Source: Papaver somniferum (lineage: Eukaryota > Streptophyta > Magnoliopsida > Ranunculales > Papaveraceae). From it: DNA of 64,000 nucleotides. Numbering within the stretch: the stretch's first letter is position 1; every line of letters starts with the position of its first letter. This document shows, in pieces, positions 20,175-32,247 of the stretch. Both the position numbers and the translations under genes were made by a program. The notes under the pieces were generated by a model, which saw only the letters and a list, made by a program, of their open reading frames with translations, did no database searches and was not told where the DNA came from. Location of the stretch: assembly GCF_003573695.1 (NCBI RefSeq), contig NW_020639929.1:1516406-1580405 (forward strand), given 5' to 3'.

Positions 20175-22300
20175 ATGTCTCCCAAGAAAGTCCCCAGTCC
20201 TACTACATCCACGACTTATGAGGAATTTAAAATCGATCTTCAGAAGTTGGGTATTTCTCTATCTTCGGCGATTGATTCCTCCGTTTCTCCTCCTATTACC
20301 GCAACCAAATTCATGGAATTAAATTACCGATGGATTCAAAAGGAAACTTGGTCTTCTACAAATATGATGATCACCGCTGGTCAACTGAGAGCGGGTGATC
20401 CGAAGAACCCTCTTTTTTATGAGATCCTACTCAAGCTTTAGCGAGACGTTTATCAATTGAGTGGAAATGCCATCCGTATTGCTAATGAATTCGTCAGAAG
20501 GTCTAATGGTGATACTTCCCAGATTCCACTCTTGGTACAAAGTTTCGTTCCCGCGGATTACAACATTGAATCTTTCTCTGCGAACTACACTGGCCAGGAT
20601 ATGACCACGAGAGCCTATCAGGAGTGGGGCGTCAAGCTTTCTCGAAAAAATTTGGCTGACCCGTCCAAGGCCCTTCTTTTGGATGTTGATCCTATTGGTA
20701 CGAAGCGAAACAAGTATCTTCGTCTTTCTAGTGATGAGGATTGGATGATGTTTCCTTTGATAGCCGAAGGTCCTCGACAAGAATGGGGATGCTCGCACTG
20801 GTCCTCTCTCTCAACATGCCCATCTCCCGGCGTATGATGCGGGTCGATTTCGCTGGCATAAGATGCCCAACGAGGTTAGTCTTATCTTCCTTTGGTCTCC
20901 TTGCCTTTTATTTTATTGTCTCCTAACGTCCTTGTTCCTGCCTCAGTATCATCTTCCCCCGCCTGGTATGCTGAAGGACCGCTCTAAAAAATCAGCTCAA
21001 GTACAGGTTCGTATCTCGTGGCCTCCCTTTTGGTCGTTGTTTTTGTCGATTCCTATCCTCCCATTTTCAGGATAATGAACCTCAAGCAACGGATGGTCCT
21101 GCTAAGAATTTGAGGAAACGCCAACGTTCTGGGGTTCCTTCTACCACTTCCCAGGTATCCCTTTCTTCCTTAATTTGATTTCTTCTTCTTGCGTCATCCT
21201 TTAACCTCATGAATTTCAGGACGATCCTCCCACCTTTTGCACCTCACAGCGTCGTCGTCACGGCTTGGATGTGGATGGCCTAACCCGAGTCCATTCCTCA
21301 GTCTTACCTCGCCCTGATCCCTCTAGTCATCAGCAACCTCGCTCATCTTGCGAGACTATCCCCTCGTGTAGTGCCCCTTCTCCCGAACTCACTTCGTCTA
21401 GAGGTGGTCAGCAAGCTACCGAAGTGGAGGAGCCTAATCTTCTTCCTAACCTGAAATTCTTAAGGGAGATCTTTGTTTCAACTCGCGGAGATCTTTCCTT
21501 AAGGTATGAGGCTACCGGATCTTTGGTTTCCCTTAGTTTTAACGATTTTTGGCTGAAGATCAGTCCTTTATTTTGAATGCTTCTGCCATAATGGGTTTGG
21601 TGAGTCTTTGACACGCGTTTAACATTTGTTTTCCCCTTGTAATACTTCGCGGAATTCTAAAGCAGATCCTTCATCTTTAGGAGCAACATCACAGCATGGC
21701 TCATCTCGTGGAGCTTCGGGAGTCTCGTGAATTGATGAAAAAGTCTAGTGCTCGTATTCTCCACCTAGAGGAGTAGCTTGTAGAAGAGAGGAAAATCTCG
21801 TCTGATCTTCGCCGTGATTTTCCCTTTCTTTGTCACTTTGGCGTTTTCTTTCTCTTGGTGATAACTTACCTGTTTAACTCCTTCATTCCTCAGGACGTGA
21901 GCAAGAGCTTAAGGATAAGGTCTCTCTTTTATCCAGTGAAAAGGACAATCTTTCCAACAAGGTTTCCACTCTCCAAAAGGACGCTCAATATTTGCATGAG
22001 GATCTCGATCATATGGTGAAGGACGCAACCCTGATTGCAAAGCGTCTTCGCAGAAATGCTCAGGACGAGAAGGTCAGTATCTTTAATAAGTTCTGTGATT
22101 CTCAAGGCATTCCTCGCGTTTCTCTGGATCTTGAAGCATTTTCTGATGATGAGCCTGAACCTGCTGCCAAAGAATCAATTCCTACCATTAATGAATTGTC
22201 TTTTATTGGTGAGGATACCGACGAGGATCGTGAAGATGATTCCCGCGAGGATACCGAAACCGACGAGGATCATAAATATGATTCCCACGAGGATGCATGA
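20175..22300 (+). pseudogene. Antisense, intron-containing gene carried by element B
   Basis: Starts MSPKKVPSPTTSTTYEEF. In-frame stop at 20439-20441, then open to about 20780, where a one-base shift leads to DARTGPLSQHAHLPAYD. GT-AG introns follow at 20875-20946, 21007-21070 and 21155-21219; the exons between them are 60 and 84 nt, so phase 0 is kept. Further introns are likely at 21600-21680 and about 21810-21893. The last exon encodes a probable coiled coil (LSSEKDNLSNKVSTLQKDA) and an acidic Glu/Asp tail ending at 22300. A missing T near 21545 and a stop near 21776 are further damage. I do not recognise the N-terminal fold. Antisense extra ORFs at this position are established for Tat elements. 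Confidence 0.75.
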
Positions 22301-23539
22301 CCTTTTGAACTTTGCTAATGTTGTAACCTTAGCTTTTACTTCGGCTGAACGCTCCCAATCTTGGGGGGGCGGACTATTTGTATGTAAATAATGTATTTGC
22401 CTCTTCCTTGTACTTTTTTGTTTGCCTCTATCACGTGCCTTTGCCTTCGTACCAAGTATATACTTTATAAAACTGAGTCTTGTGAGGATAATGCTCAATA
22501 AGAACATAAAATATAAAAGTATATACTCGCCTCTTGTTCTTGTTGGGCATTATCTAATCAAGACAGTGTTGCGCAAGCCAAATTTCATGCTTAGTTCTTG
22601 CTATTTAATGTTTCAACTTCCTTGCTGGGTTTGAGCAAATTTTTGTTTTCCTTGTGACTTTACGAGGTCTTATTGCGCCTCCTATTTAAGTTCTTATTAT
22701 GCCTCATCCTTTCTGAATGATCTTAACTCGACGAAGCATCATGCGCTTATTACCCTTGCGAATAATAATCCATCTACCTCGTCTTAACATTTCTTTTATT
22801 TTTATCCGCGACAATGCGACAGGCTTAGCTATTCCCATGAACATTGCCGTATTTTTTGGTCACACAGCTCCCTGATCTGGAGGGTGCCATCCCTTTATAT
22901 CCCCATGATTGCCCCTTCAAGGAGGTTAACCCTAACATGCATGTTGGTCTCCTCCCATCCAGTTATTACGATAGTCAGTTGTTTTCATGACTTCTTATCA
23001 CCTTCACCGATATGGCTTGGGGTTACAAAGCCACACCCTAAGTGAGTTTCTTTGGGATCAAGTGCATCGTAGCCAAGACTTGCCATACGGACATGGCCGG
23101 TAACGCTCCAGACGCCCCAGGCATCCACAGCTCAACCGAATACGTCGGCGCCTTGGTCATATTTCTGCACCCCTTACTGAAGGCCATCATAAAAAGGGAC
23201 CCTCATCGGATAGGTCTTATCATTTCCACTAGCTTATCTCTATGAGAGTTGTTCACGACATGCGTTAGTTCTTGCCTCTTGCACTTTCATGCGAACTAAG
23301 GTGCATGCCGTGGATTCTCAGCCTTCCTACGCGAAGGTTTTAAGTTTCCTTAGAAACTATTTATTTTATGAATCGTATTTGCCTCCTAATATGAGGTCTT
23401 ATTTCTATTTAGTTATTTCGTGAGTTTTGTTTGCTTATTTCAAAGACCTTTCTCCTGTATAAGTTGATTATGGAAGAGATATTTCATTAATAAACTCCAT
23501 TCTACACATTTATTGCCTTTTCTGCATTATCAATTACAT
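22301..23539. other. Noncoding interval between antisense gene and pol of element B
   Basis: T/C-rich on the plus strand. Probably holds the antisense gene's 3' end and the sense pol 3' end. No protein recognised. Confidence 0.5.
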
Positions 23540-24729
23540 TCATGGGTAGTACTTCTTGATATACACTGGATTCCATGGATGATCCAGTTTTCGATCTTGC
23601 CTCTTGATCTCACCATATATTATATTCCCTTCTTCATCTGTGTCCTTTCCTTCGCAATCTGCCAACTCGTATGCCCCATTGCCAATTACCCTTTTCACGA
23701 TAGAAGGGCCTTCCCACATAGGCTCTATCTTTCCTCCTGATCCCCTTTGGTATGGGGGTATTTCTCGTAGTACAAGCTCTCCAGGTACGAAGCTTCGGGG
23801 TTTTACTCTTTTGTTATACTCCCTTGACAACCTTTGATGATAATTTACCATATGTTGTAACACAACTTCCATGTTCTCCTCGAGGTCGTCCAACTTTGCT
23901 AGAATCAGTTCCGAGTTAGCTTTTTCTCCCATGCTTCTATTCTCGTGGTTGGAAGGATGACTTCGGCGGGCAGCACCGCCTCGTCTCCATATGTCAAACA
24001 AAAGGGTGACACTCCCGTTGCATCTCACCTGGTGGTTCCATATGACCATAACACATTTGGGATATGCTCACACCATCCCTTATGATGACCGTCCAACTTT
24101 TTCTTCAATGTTGTTGCTAGTGTCTTGTTTGTAGCCTCTGCTTGCCCGTTGCTTTGTGGGTATAGCGGAGTTGATTTCCCGGATTGGATTTTGAATGCGT
24201 TGAATAACATTCTTACATTTTCTACTTCAAATTGTTTCCCATTGTGCGAAACGATCATGACTGGTATTCCAAATCTATAAATAATATGCTCCAGCATGAA
24301 ATCGTACACGTCACCATCTATCGTGTGTTGTAGGGCTTTTTCTTCCACCCATTTCGTGAAATAATCCATTGCTACTATCAGGTACCTCCTTTGCTTTGTC
24401 CCGGTTACAAATGGTCCCACGATATCTATTCCCTACATGGCGAAGGGCCATACACTCAATACAGAGTTTAAGCTCGTGGATGGTGCATGTATCATTTTCC
24501 CAATTCTTTGACAGGATTCACACCTTGTGGAGATATCCTTCGCGTCTTTGTGCATATATGGCCAAACGTACCCTTGCGTCCTGGTTTTGAGAGCTAGTGA
24601 CCCGGTTCTTCTATGGTTACCAGCGTCCCCAAAGTGAATTGATTTCATTATTTCTATCCCCTCCTTCTGCGACAAGCATCTCATCACCGAACGCAAATAC
24701 GATATTAGGTACGAGATTCCTTCTCGCAC
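23540..24729 (-). pseudogene. Element B integrase
   Basis: The N-terminal zinc-binding part (IHFGDAGNHRRTGSLAL ... CESCQR) is at 24433-24729. A stop follows, then the rve core at 24025-24420: AMDYFTKWVEEKAL (first Asp), IVSHNGKQFE where the family has SDNG, and NGQAEATNKTL (Glu). A frameshift leads to the C-terminal part (23540-24049) ending ELVLREIPPYQRGSGGK, EPMWEGPSIVKRV and WNPVYIKKYYP. The second catalytic Asp is replaced by His (CAC), so the enzyme would be inactive even if the frame were continuous. Confidence 0.9.
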
Positions 24730-24772
24730 CTCGTAATTCGTGGACTTGCTTTTAATTTTATTTGCCTCTTGC

Positions 24773-25320
24773 CTATCCTTTCATAAAATAGTTATAAATG
24801 GGGGATCGCCAATCATCATCGCTTATTTTCACATCCTCTTCTTCTATCATCATCACTTGGGACTCCCTTTCCTCTCTGCTTACTGAGGGTTGCATTAGAC
24901 GCTCAATCATGATATGCCCGATTTTTGGATCCTCAATGATTGAGGCTATAAAGGCAAGTGCATCCGCATGTCTGTTATTGTCTCGTCCTATGTTTCTCCA
25001 AATAAGGCTCCGTATCTTCATTGAGTATTCTTTCACGAGTTGCTGATATCTTTGCATCACCGGATCAACTGCGTTATATCTTCCTTCAATTTGGAGAACC
25101 ACTAGCTTCGAATCACTGGTAATTCGTAATTCTTTTAATCCCATTTCTATCGCAATCCTTAAAGCTTGTATCACTGCTTCATATTCAGTCTCGTTATTTG
25201 TTGCTTTGTATTCCAACCGAAAGCAGAAAACTATCTTAATCCCTGTGGGAGAAGTGAATACTATTCCTATTCCTCCTCAATAACTGTTTGATGATCCATC
25301 GACGAATATTTCCCACCTTC
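24773..25320 (-). pseudogene. Element B second RNase H (archaeal type, aRNH)
   Basis: FVDGSSNSY, a stop, GGIGIVF, then YKATNNETEYEAVIQAL, ITSDSKLVVLQIEGRY and NRHADALAFIAS give the four acidic positions Asp, Glu, Asp, Asp of an RVT_3-type RNase H. A second RNase H between the pol RNase H and integrase is a diagnostic of Tat-lineage gypsy elements. Confidence 0.85.
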
Positions 25321-25470
25321 TGGGATGATTCTCCTGTAACAAGTCCTTAGGGTATGGCCGACTATCGTCTACATCCATCATTTCCTCTATGCTTTCGTCT
25401 TCCCCCAAGGGAAATTCAGCGAGAAACTCCGTGATTATGTGCGACTTCGTAGAAGTCTGTACTTCATACT

Positions 25471-25882
25471 TTAGCTTAAATTGATCAATCTGGGAATTCT
25501 TGTAAGGACTTTAATTTTGTGGGTTTGGAAATTAGTATGTAACTTTTGTGACGTGTAAAACAATGCCAGTATCAATTTTTCAATCTTTGGGTAATTTTTC
25601 TCCGCGGAGTTGAGCGTTTTTATGACGTAAAAGATTGGTTTCTCTACCCCCCTCGTCGTTCCGAAGTAAGACGGCACTAATAGCGTTTAGTGTTGCCGCG
25701 AGACAAAGCAACAACTCCTCTCCGGGTTCTGGGTTTTGCAAGATTGATAGTTTAATAAGGTACTCCTTTATACCCTTCAACGCCTCTTCACACTCTTGTG
25801 TCCATGTGAACTTTGCCCCTTTCTTCAAAATGTTAAAGAAGTGCTTACATTTGTCTGAGGACCGCGAGATAAATCTTCCCAA
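25471..25882 (-). pseudogene. Element B RNase H (first, connection region)
   Basis: GRFISRSSDKCKHFFNILKK, FTWTQECEEALKGIKEYL, LAATLNAISAVLLRNDEG and, after a frameshift, PIFYVIKTLNSAEKNYPKIE then KLILALFYTSQKL are the RT connection and RNase H start of gypsy polyproteins. The block is broken at about 25650. Confidence 0.85.
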
Positions 25883-25900
25883 AGCTGCTAACTGTGCGTT

Positions 25901-27044
25901 TCATTTTTGTACATCTTTTATGGTCGCGGGTGAGGGAATTTCTAGTATATCCTGGACTTTTGCTGGATAAACTTCTATGCGTTTTCGTGAAACTAAGTGT
26001 CCCATGAACTTCGATGATTCAACCCCAAAGATGCATTTTATTGGGTTTATCTTCATTGTGTACTTCCTCATCTGTTCAAAGATCTCCCTCAGGTCTTCCA
26101 CATGATCCCATGAATCCTTTGTCTTGACCATCATATCATCCACATAAACTTATAACTTCGTGTGTACCCACTTGGCGAAAATTTTCTCCACCATCCGTTG
26201 ATATGTTGCCCCCGCATTTTTCAATCCAAATGGCATTCTTTTGTAACAGTACAACCCCCTGGGAACTAAGAAGGCCGTGTGTTCCTGGTCTTCCTCATCC
26301 AATGGTATTTGATTGTATCCATAATATCCATCCATGGATGAACCTTTTGTATCCAGATGCTGATTCCACCATCTGTGGGATATTTGGTAGGGGGAAACTA
26401 TCTTCGGGGCACGCGGTATTCAGGTCGCTAAAATCAATACATATTCTTGTTCCATTATTCTTTTTGGGCACGGTTACCATATTCGCAATCCAATCTGGAT
26501 ACTTTGCCGGCCTTATGATTCCTGCATCCCTCATCTTTTGAAGTTCCTTATCGATTTTCTCATGATATGTTGTGGCGATCTTCCTTATTTGTTTCCTGAT
26601 TGGCTTGATTGTCGGATCTAGCTCCAATCTATGACATTCCACCCGTGGATCAATTCCTGGCATTTCCTCCATGATCCACGCAAATATGTTGCCATATTTC
26701 TTTAGAAATTCAACTAGCCTCGCTTCTTCTTCTTTGTCCATTATCGTCTCAATCTTTAGGATCTTGGGTTCATAGTCAGTCCCCAAGTTTACATCTTTTG
26801 TTGGTTCCACCGCAGCAAAGTTCATGACCGGTTCTGCTAATGGTGTCGGTTCCCTTATCAATTTCACGAGCTCTCCCTCTTCTTCTGGTATCTCGCTGGG
26901 TATTTCCCATCCTTCTTTAGCTCTTGCCATGTATACCCTTAACTCGTCCTCTTTTTTCAACTCAAGTATTTTCTTCTTTCGTTTCTTCTTCCTTTTCAAT
27001 CTTCCCTCGTAATTCTGAATGTCCTTCTCATCACATTCTTCCAC
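25901..27044 (-). pseudogene. Element B reverse transcriptase
   Basis: 27044-26295 holds the N-terminal part: IFAWIMEEMPGIDP, IRKIATTYHEKIDKELQKM, AGIIRPAKYPDWIANMVTVP and KKNNGTRICIDFSDLN. After a frameshift near 26340 it continues MDGYYGYNQIPLDEEDQEHT, PRGLYCYKRMPFGLKNAGAT, a stop near 26148, and VYVDDMMVKTKD (the YVDD catalytic box). Then KINPIKCIFGVESSKFMGHL and VSRKRIEVYPAKV follow. All RT catalytic Asp positions are present, so the loss is by frame damage rather than active-site change. Confidence 0.92.
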
Positions 27045-27121
27045 GTCCTATCTGCTTCCACGTATTTCACTAATCCCACTAGGCATGGGGAATCGTAACA
27101 ATTGGTGATAGGGTTCAGGGT

Positions 27122-28311
27122 TCAGGGTAACCCCTTTATCCCATGGATCCATGGTTGGCCCATGATGGCATTGTAGGGTAACTCCACATCCACCATGCAA
27201 ACGGCAACCATTGTTTCTAATTCTCCTGCGAGGATACTCATACATATCTCGCCTTTTGGTTTCGTTACCACCCCGTTGAATCCGTAAAGTGTATATACCG
27301 ATGGTATCATGCCAGAATCCTTATACCCCAAGGCTCTGAACGTATGGTAGAAGAGGACATCTACCGAACTTCCCATATCTACCAAGACTTTGTCCACAGC
27401 CCACATTCTTGGTTGGCTTTCTTCTTCTAACGAATGTTTACACATGGTCGAGGTGATGACCAATGAATTCATACGCTGAGCCCCTCCTTTTGGTACATCC
27501 CGTGCTGAAAATGATATGTCTCTCTTTTGACATTCCTCTAGTGGCTCTTTCTTTTCTACTGGAAATATCTCGTTCCCTTCATAGTCCACCTTGTATATCC
27601 TTGAGAGCACGTTATCCAGGAAGTTGAGGAAATCCTCCTTCGAATGCACTACAAAATTGCATCCAAACGACTTCCCTCCTTGGTCTGCTTTAACTTGACG
27701 ATATCCCGTCAGGTCCTCATAATAATGTTGTGGTGCCGGAGGTAACTCCCGACCTTCTACGTAATGTGCGAGCCTTCCCTGTTCCATGAGGTGAAGTATG
27801 ATCTTCCTAACGCTCCTGCAATTGTTCGTATGATGTCCATGAAAACTATGATATCTGCAGAACTCATGACTCTTCCTAAGAGTTGGTTCTCTTTCCAAAT
27901 TTGGTGGTGTTGGAATTTCCTCAGTCAGTATCACTTCCTCCCATATCCTCTCCACAGTTGCGTTAAGCTTCGAGAGTTCTAACTCTGTCCAAGCGTTTAC
28001 TCCTTGCTTCGTTGGCTTTATGTTCCTCAGCTGGTGTCCTTTGGCTTTATCGCTTCGCAGCTTTCGATCCTTCTGCAAGGATTTTTCCGCTTTAGGTCAA
28101 CCCGCTTCAGCTCTCCTTCTGACGTTGTTTTCACCATAGCAGTCAACATAACCTTCTTCTCCATCCATTGCAACTGGACTTGCCTTTGTGAATTTCCCAT
28201 TTGAATCCTCAATCTTCGCAGCTCTCGTAAGATTTCGTGGTCCATATTCCCTCTTACCGATTCATCGATATCTCTTTTTCGCTTCTTGCTTTCGCTTCCA
28301 TCCTTACGCAT
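27122..28311 (-). pseudogene. Element B gag C-terminus (zinc knuckle) and retropepsin
   Basis: 28311-28027 reads MRKDGSESKKRKRDIDE ... EILRELRRLRIQMGN, a basic/coiled N-terminal gag remnant. 28078-27122 gives FCRYHSFHGHHTNNC, a Tat-type zinc knuckle (C-x2-H...H-x4-C), then FSARDVPKGGAQRMN, VDKVLVDMGSSVDVLFYHTF (retropepsin active site, DMGSS in place of DTGSS), and GQPWIHGIKGLP. The Retrotrans_gag core usually found between these two blocks is absent; only about 50 bp separate them. Confidence 0.85.
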
Positions 28312-28357
28312 TCTTCCTTCTTCGTATCTTAGCTTATGATTTTCCGTTCTCGCCTAC

Positions 28358-29852
28358 TGATAGACGCATTTATGTGTCTAATATAGCCCAATTGTATATT
28401 GTGTTAGTACCCATTTTTGTACTTATTATGGTTTTTTATGTCCCTGTAGGTATTTCTGGAGAAATAAGCTTTTGCGGCGAAATTGGCTAAAAAAATGGTT
28501 TTTGCGCTCGTGGGAGAAAATCACTATACGGACCCTCGATTTTGGATAAGGGGTAACCTAATTACTAAGGGGTGACCCATTTCCAGGAAGCTGCTAAAGG
28601 GACACCAGAGCTGGATAGGGGGACACCCTTCTTCACGTTTAAAACAGAATTTTGGCGGGAAAGGACTTTGCAGCGGAACTGATATTAGGGTTCAATTTTA
28701 TGGACGAATTAGAAGTAGATTCAATTGCTGGATTAGTTACGAATGGGCTATAATTAACTAAACAGGCCTGGTGAGGTTGCTGGACGGTATCAAATTTGGC
28801 TAGGAGCCGAGTTTGGAAGTAAACAGGACGTTGAGTTATTATCGGCTTTTCTGGAGAAAATAATCAAGGAAGTTACGTGTGAAAGTGCAGTCAATATTCT
28901 CCTAATATTCATACACATCAATATGGAAAGTTAAGAGTAACTCAGCGCGTAAGGAAGAGGAAAAATAGCAGATATTCGTGACCTGTAGTTGAAGAGAAGA
29001 CCGAGACTTGAGGGAAAGGAAAAAGGGAGATAAACTCAGATTTAAGCGAGTTATTTGGAGCTGTGAAGTATATAAGAGGTGGAGAGAGGTGAGAGAAGAG
29101 GGTCGAGAGTTTGGGGAGGTTTGGAGGTGAGCAGAGAGGCGCAGGAGGAGTTGCAGAGAAGTTACCTGCTGCTGCTGCTGCCATTAACACGCCTGAAGAA
29201 CACGAAGAACGGACTCGCAGCAGCAGTCGTTTATCAACAGCAACATCGACTGTCGGGTGTGGGTCGTAGTTCTTCAACGACAACAGCAACTCAGCTCTGT
29301 CGTTGATTCTGGACGTCTTCTGTGGGTCGCATAGTTCTGTTTTACATCAATTTCTTGTATTTCTCTTCATTGTAAAACACTTTTGAGCATCAATGAAATA
29401 TTTTGAGAGCATTTTTACTATGATGAGTTAAACCCCAACACTGGGGCGACGGAGGAGGCCGAGCTTCATAAATGGGTAATTTTATTAATTTTTTTTAAGA
29501 CTTTTGCATTAAAAATTAATTGAAATATGATTTGATTAAATTGGGTGTTATTTGATTAGATGGGTCATGCTTAGCTTAGGTGATTTGATGTTCCATGCTT
29601 AACATTTACAACCAATGTTTTGAGAATCGACTTTGGCAAAATAAGATCCATATATGTTTTGAGCTTTATTGTTGAGAAAAAATCATTAACCTTATGTTTA
29701 TAAGATTGGCCGAATATTAGTCACAGTACCTCTCTACCAATTTGTCAATATTTGTATATATATTTTTAAATCTAAAAATCCATTACCTTCACAAGTTCGA
29801 GTTTGAACGATACCCCTTATCATCATTACTAACAACCAAAAAATCCTTATCA
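28358..29852 (+). repeat. Element A 5' LTR
   Basis: 1495 bp, TGATAGACGC...TTATCA. TATA-like tatataag at 29069-29076. Contains a GCTGCTGCTGCTGCC microsatellite that differs by one triplet from the 3' LTR. Confidence 0.95.
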
Positions 29853-29855
29853 TTT

Positions 29856-29873
29856 TGGCGCCGCGACGGGATT
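29856..29873 (+). other. Element A primer binding site
   Basis: tggcgccgcgacgggatt, 3 nt after the LTR. Its first 8 bases match the tRNA-Asp-type PBS (TGGCGCCGTTGCCGGGGA) used by Athila-like elements; the rest is degenerate. Confidence 0.75.
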
Positions 29874-29886
29874 TGTGCTTAGGTAG

Positions 29887-29920
<34 letters not shown>

Positions 29921-30317
29921 TTAGATTATTTGTTTCTTTTTACTTTGTCTTTTTGTCTTTGATTTACAGGTTCAAGTGGAGCCTAAGGTCGTGGAGAGGA
30001 AAAAGCGTAAAGCGAAAAAGAAGAAAAAAAGGGACAATTTTAGGATTTAATTTTAATTTTTAATTTTTTTTAGAGTGTGTGAGGAAAACTGTAATTTTTA
30101 GTTATTATTTATTTATTTTTGGACTTTGGACTTAAACAATTGGACTTTATTTTTTTAACCCTACGGAAGGGTATTATTATTAAAAAAAAAATTATATAAA
30201 TTGTGTGCAGGGAAGGACGACGATTACTATATCGTCTCGGCCCCTCGGGTTCGTACATGACATAGGAGTCGTGGCCCGAGTCGACGACAACGGTTCATCG
30301 CCCGTCTGGTACGGGAG

Positions 30318-30907
30318 GTAAGTCCAATCGAAACACCCGCGAATCTCCTGCAAGTGGGTTACTGTCTGCCTTAAGGTGATAATTGTTTGAGGACGAACCG
30401 GACTGTCTTTATTTTCCTAGTAAAGGGCAAGGCCTGGCCTAAACAAGATAAGGGTTCGGATTTCATCACCGTTTCTTCTTGCCCGCCTTAGGAAAACGAA
30501 ACCGAACGCGAACCTAAGCTTAAAATTTGGAATAGAACGAGACCGATAGGGTAACGAGCTTAATAGGAAACTCGTTCGAAAAATATTGGTTGCTCTTTAA
30601 GCACATTTCAAAGTTCATGATGGTTTCTGTGAGTTGAATGCGTGACTGCGCCGCCTTGTGATAGCGGTGAGGCCTTGGGTATCAAAGCTTCACTGAGCTT
30701 CCCTCGCCTCGATTCAACTTACATTAGCTCGGATTGATTCCAGAGGGGTGTGCTCAAATTGTAACGAATTCCTTTTCGAAGGAATAGAAGCTGGTCTAGA
30801 AAACAATCTAAGTGGAGCCATCATGCTTTTTGTTTGCTAGATTCTATAGGTTTGATTTGGTCGAGTCGGACTTGTTTGTGATTGCGTAGAATTCCCCTGC
30901 AATTAAG
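30318..30907 (+). other. Predicted leader intron of element A
   Basis: Donor in acgggag|GTAAGT at 30317/30318 and candidate acceptor ttaag at 30907, two bases before the ATG at 30909. The same donor context and an acceptor just upstream of the start codon occur in C (52843-53463) and D (59282-59893). Inference; no transcript data. Confidence 0.5.
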
Positions 30908-30908
30908 A

Positions 30909-32162
30909 ATGTCGAACTGGTATGATAGAAGCCAATACAATGAATATCGACCTGAATTTGAATATGGACATCATCAGTATTATGACCATAGTGAGAATAG
31001 TAACTGGGGACGCCAACCTTTTCAAGGTTATGGTTCATACCATGGTGAGCCTAATTACTATCCGCACGCGCATCAGTCATACGAGCAAGAAGATTATAAT
31101 ACTAGTTCTTCGTCTTTAGAGGATACAATCAAACTATTGAAAAGTAGTCCTTATTATGATCCTTCAGTTCCTATTCCTTCTCTAGAAGAGACTCTCAGGA
31201 ATTTAGCTGAGTCATCACGTCAGTTAGCTGAATCGACGTATAAATTAGATGAGGTGAATAATGTAGTTATGGACGAAAGAACTGCAACAACAACTGAATC
31301 TGTAGAAGATATCCTCAATAGATTAACTCAAAACTTAGATCCTACACTAAGGGAACTTTCTTTGGAAGAGACCCTTGAGAGGATAGCTGAGTCGACACGT
31401 AGACTTGAGTTAGAGACGAACGAAAGTATTGCTCGAAATAACTTGAATTTCCAATATAGTGTATCCAATAATACCCTTGAGAATGAAGATACTTTTTCAC
31501 ATAATCAAGATAACGAGGTTATAATTGGTAACACTACTTATTTAGATAAGGTTCAATCATCTTCGTACTATTATGATGATGAGGATAGTAGTGATGAAGA
31601 ATCTGAAATATGTAGGCATAGTGATCAGGAATCTAGTAATCCAATTGAGCTGTATAGTGATTATATTATTTCTAGTTCAAATCCAAATAATTTTTATGAT
31701 TATTCACCTATTCAAAAGGACGAGGATTTGATTAGGGATACCACCGTTTTAGACGATGTAGTTTTTCCTTTTGATTACGAAGCCGATAGTGGTTTAGAGG
31801 AACGGGTTCATTTCGAAAATACTGTTTTAGAGTCTAGCGACTTAGAAACAATAGTCTTGGAAGAAGAAGATAGACCCGTAGAGATGAGTAAAGATGCACT
31901 ACCTGATAATAACTTAGAAGAATCTCTTGAATATTTTAAGGACTCTGAAGATACGGAAATTCAAGAAATAATTAGAGGTCTATCTAGAGACACTGAAAAC
32001 TCTAAGTTTGGGGGTGATTATCACTTCCCTAGTGCCTTACCTTTAACTCTCAGAAAGTCGCCACACTTAGGACTTGATATCTGTGCCTCAACCATCTTAC
32101 AAGATTATCTTCGTACACTTTTCCTGAACCTAATGATGTCCAAAGAGAAGCTCAGTTGTTAG
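30909..32162 (+). CDS. Acidic element A protein (unknown function)
   Basis: About 417 residues from MSNWYDRSQYNEYRPEFE; a longer start at 30882 would lie in the predicted intron. The N-terminus is Tyr/His/Asn-rich. Three related amphipathic segments follow: SLEDTIKLLKSS, SLEETLRNLAESSRQLAEST and SLEETLERIAESTRRLE. Then comes a Ser/Asp/Glu-rich stretch and one copy of the LEESLEYFKDSED module shared with C and D. The frame ends about 40 codons after this module, and a frameshift near 32115 separates it from the homologous continuation (FPEPNDVQREAQLLETHPL). No catalytic or zinc motif is visible. Not known to me outside such elements. Confidence 0.6.
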   Translation: MSNWYDRSQYNEYRPEFEYGHHQYYDHSENSNWGRQPFQGYGSYHGEPNYYPHAHQSYEQEDYNTSSSSLEDTIKLLKSSPYYDPSVPIPSLEETLRNLAESSRQLAESTYKLDEVNNVVMDERTATTTESVEDILNRLTQNLDPTLRELSLEETLERIAESTRRLELETNESIARNNLNFQYSVSNNTLENEDTFSHNQDNEVIIGNTTYLDKVQSSSYYYDDEDSSDEESEICRHSDQESSNPIELYSDYIISSSNPNNFYDYSPIQKDEDLIRDTTVLDDVVFPFDYEADSGLEERVHFENTVLESSDLETIVLEEEDRPVEMSKDALPDNNLEESLEYFKDSEDTEIQEIIRGLSRDTENSKFGGDYHFPSALPLTLRKSPHLGLDICASTILQDYLRTLFLNLMMSKEKLSC

Positions 32163-32247
32163 AAACCCATCCTCTGGTTGATGTGGTTTCCCAGGCTATG
32201 ATCCCCAGATTGACTTTGTTTTCCCACCAAATAGTTTTCTTCCAACT

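Noticed and set aside
23540..28311. Endogenous pararetrovirus (caulimovirid) as source of the RT
   Set aside because: Integrase, dual RNase H, LTRs and a 5-bp target duplication identify a Ty3/gypsy Tat element.
28942..29306. Ser/Leu-rich or Glu/Arg-rich open frames in the element A LTRs (also 34597-34947)
   Set aside because: Present in both LTRs simply because the LTRs are duplicates; overlaps TATA box and R region, no domain.
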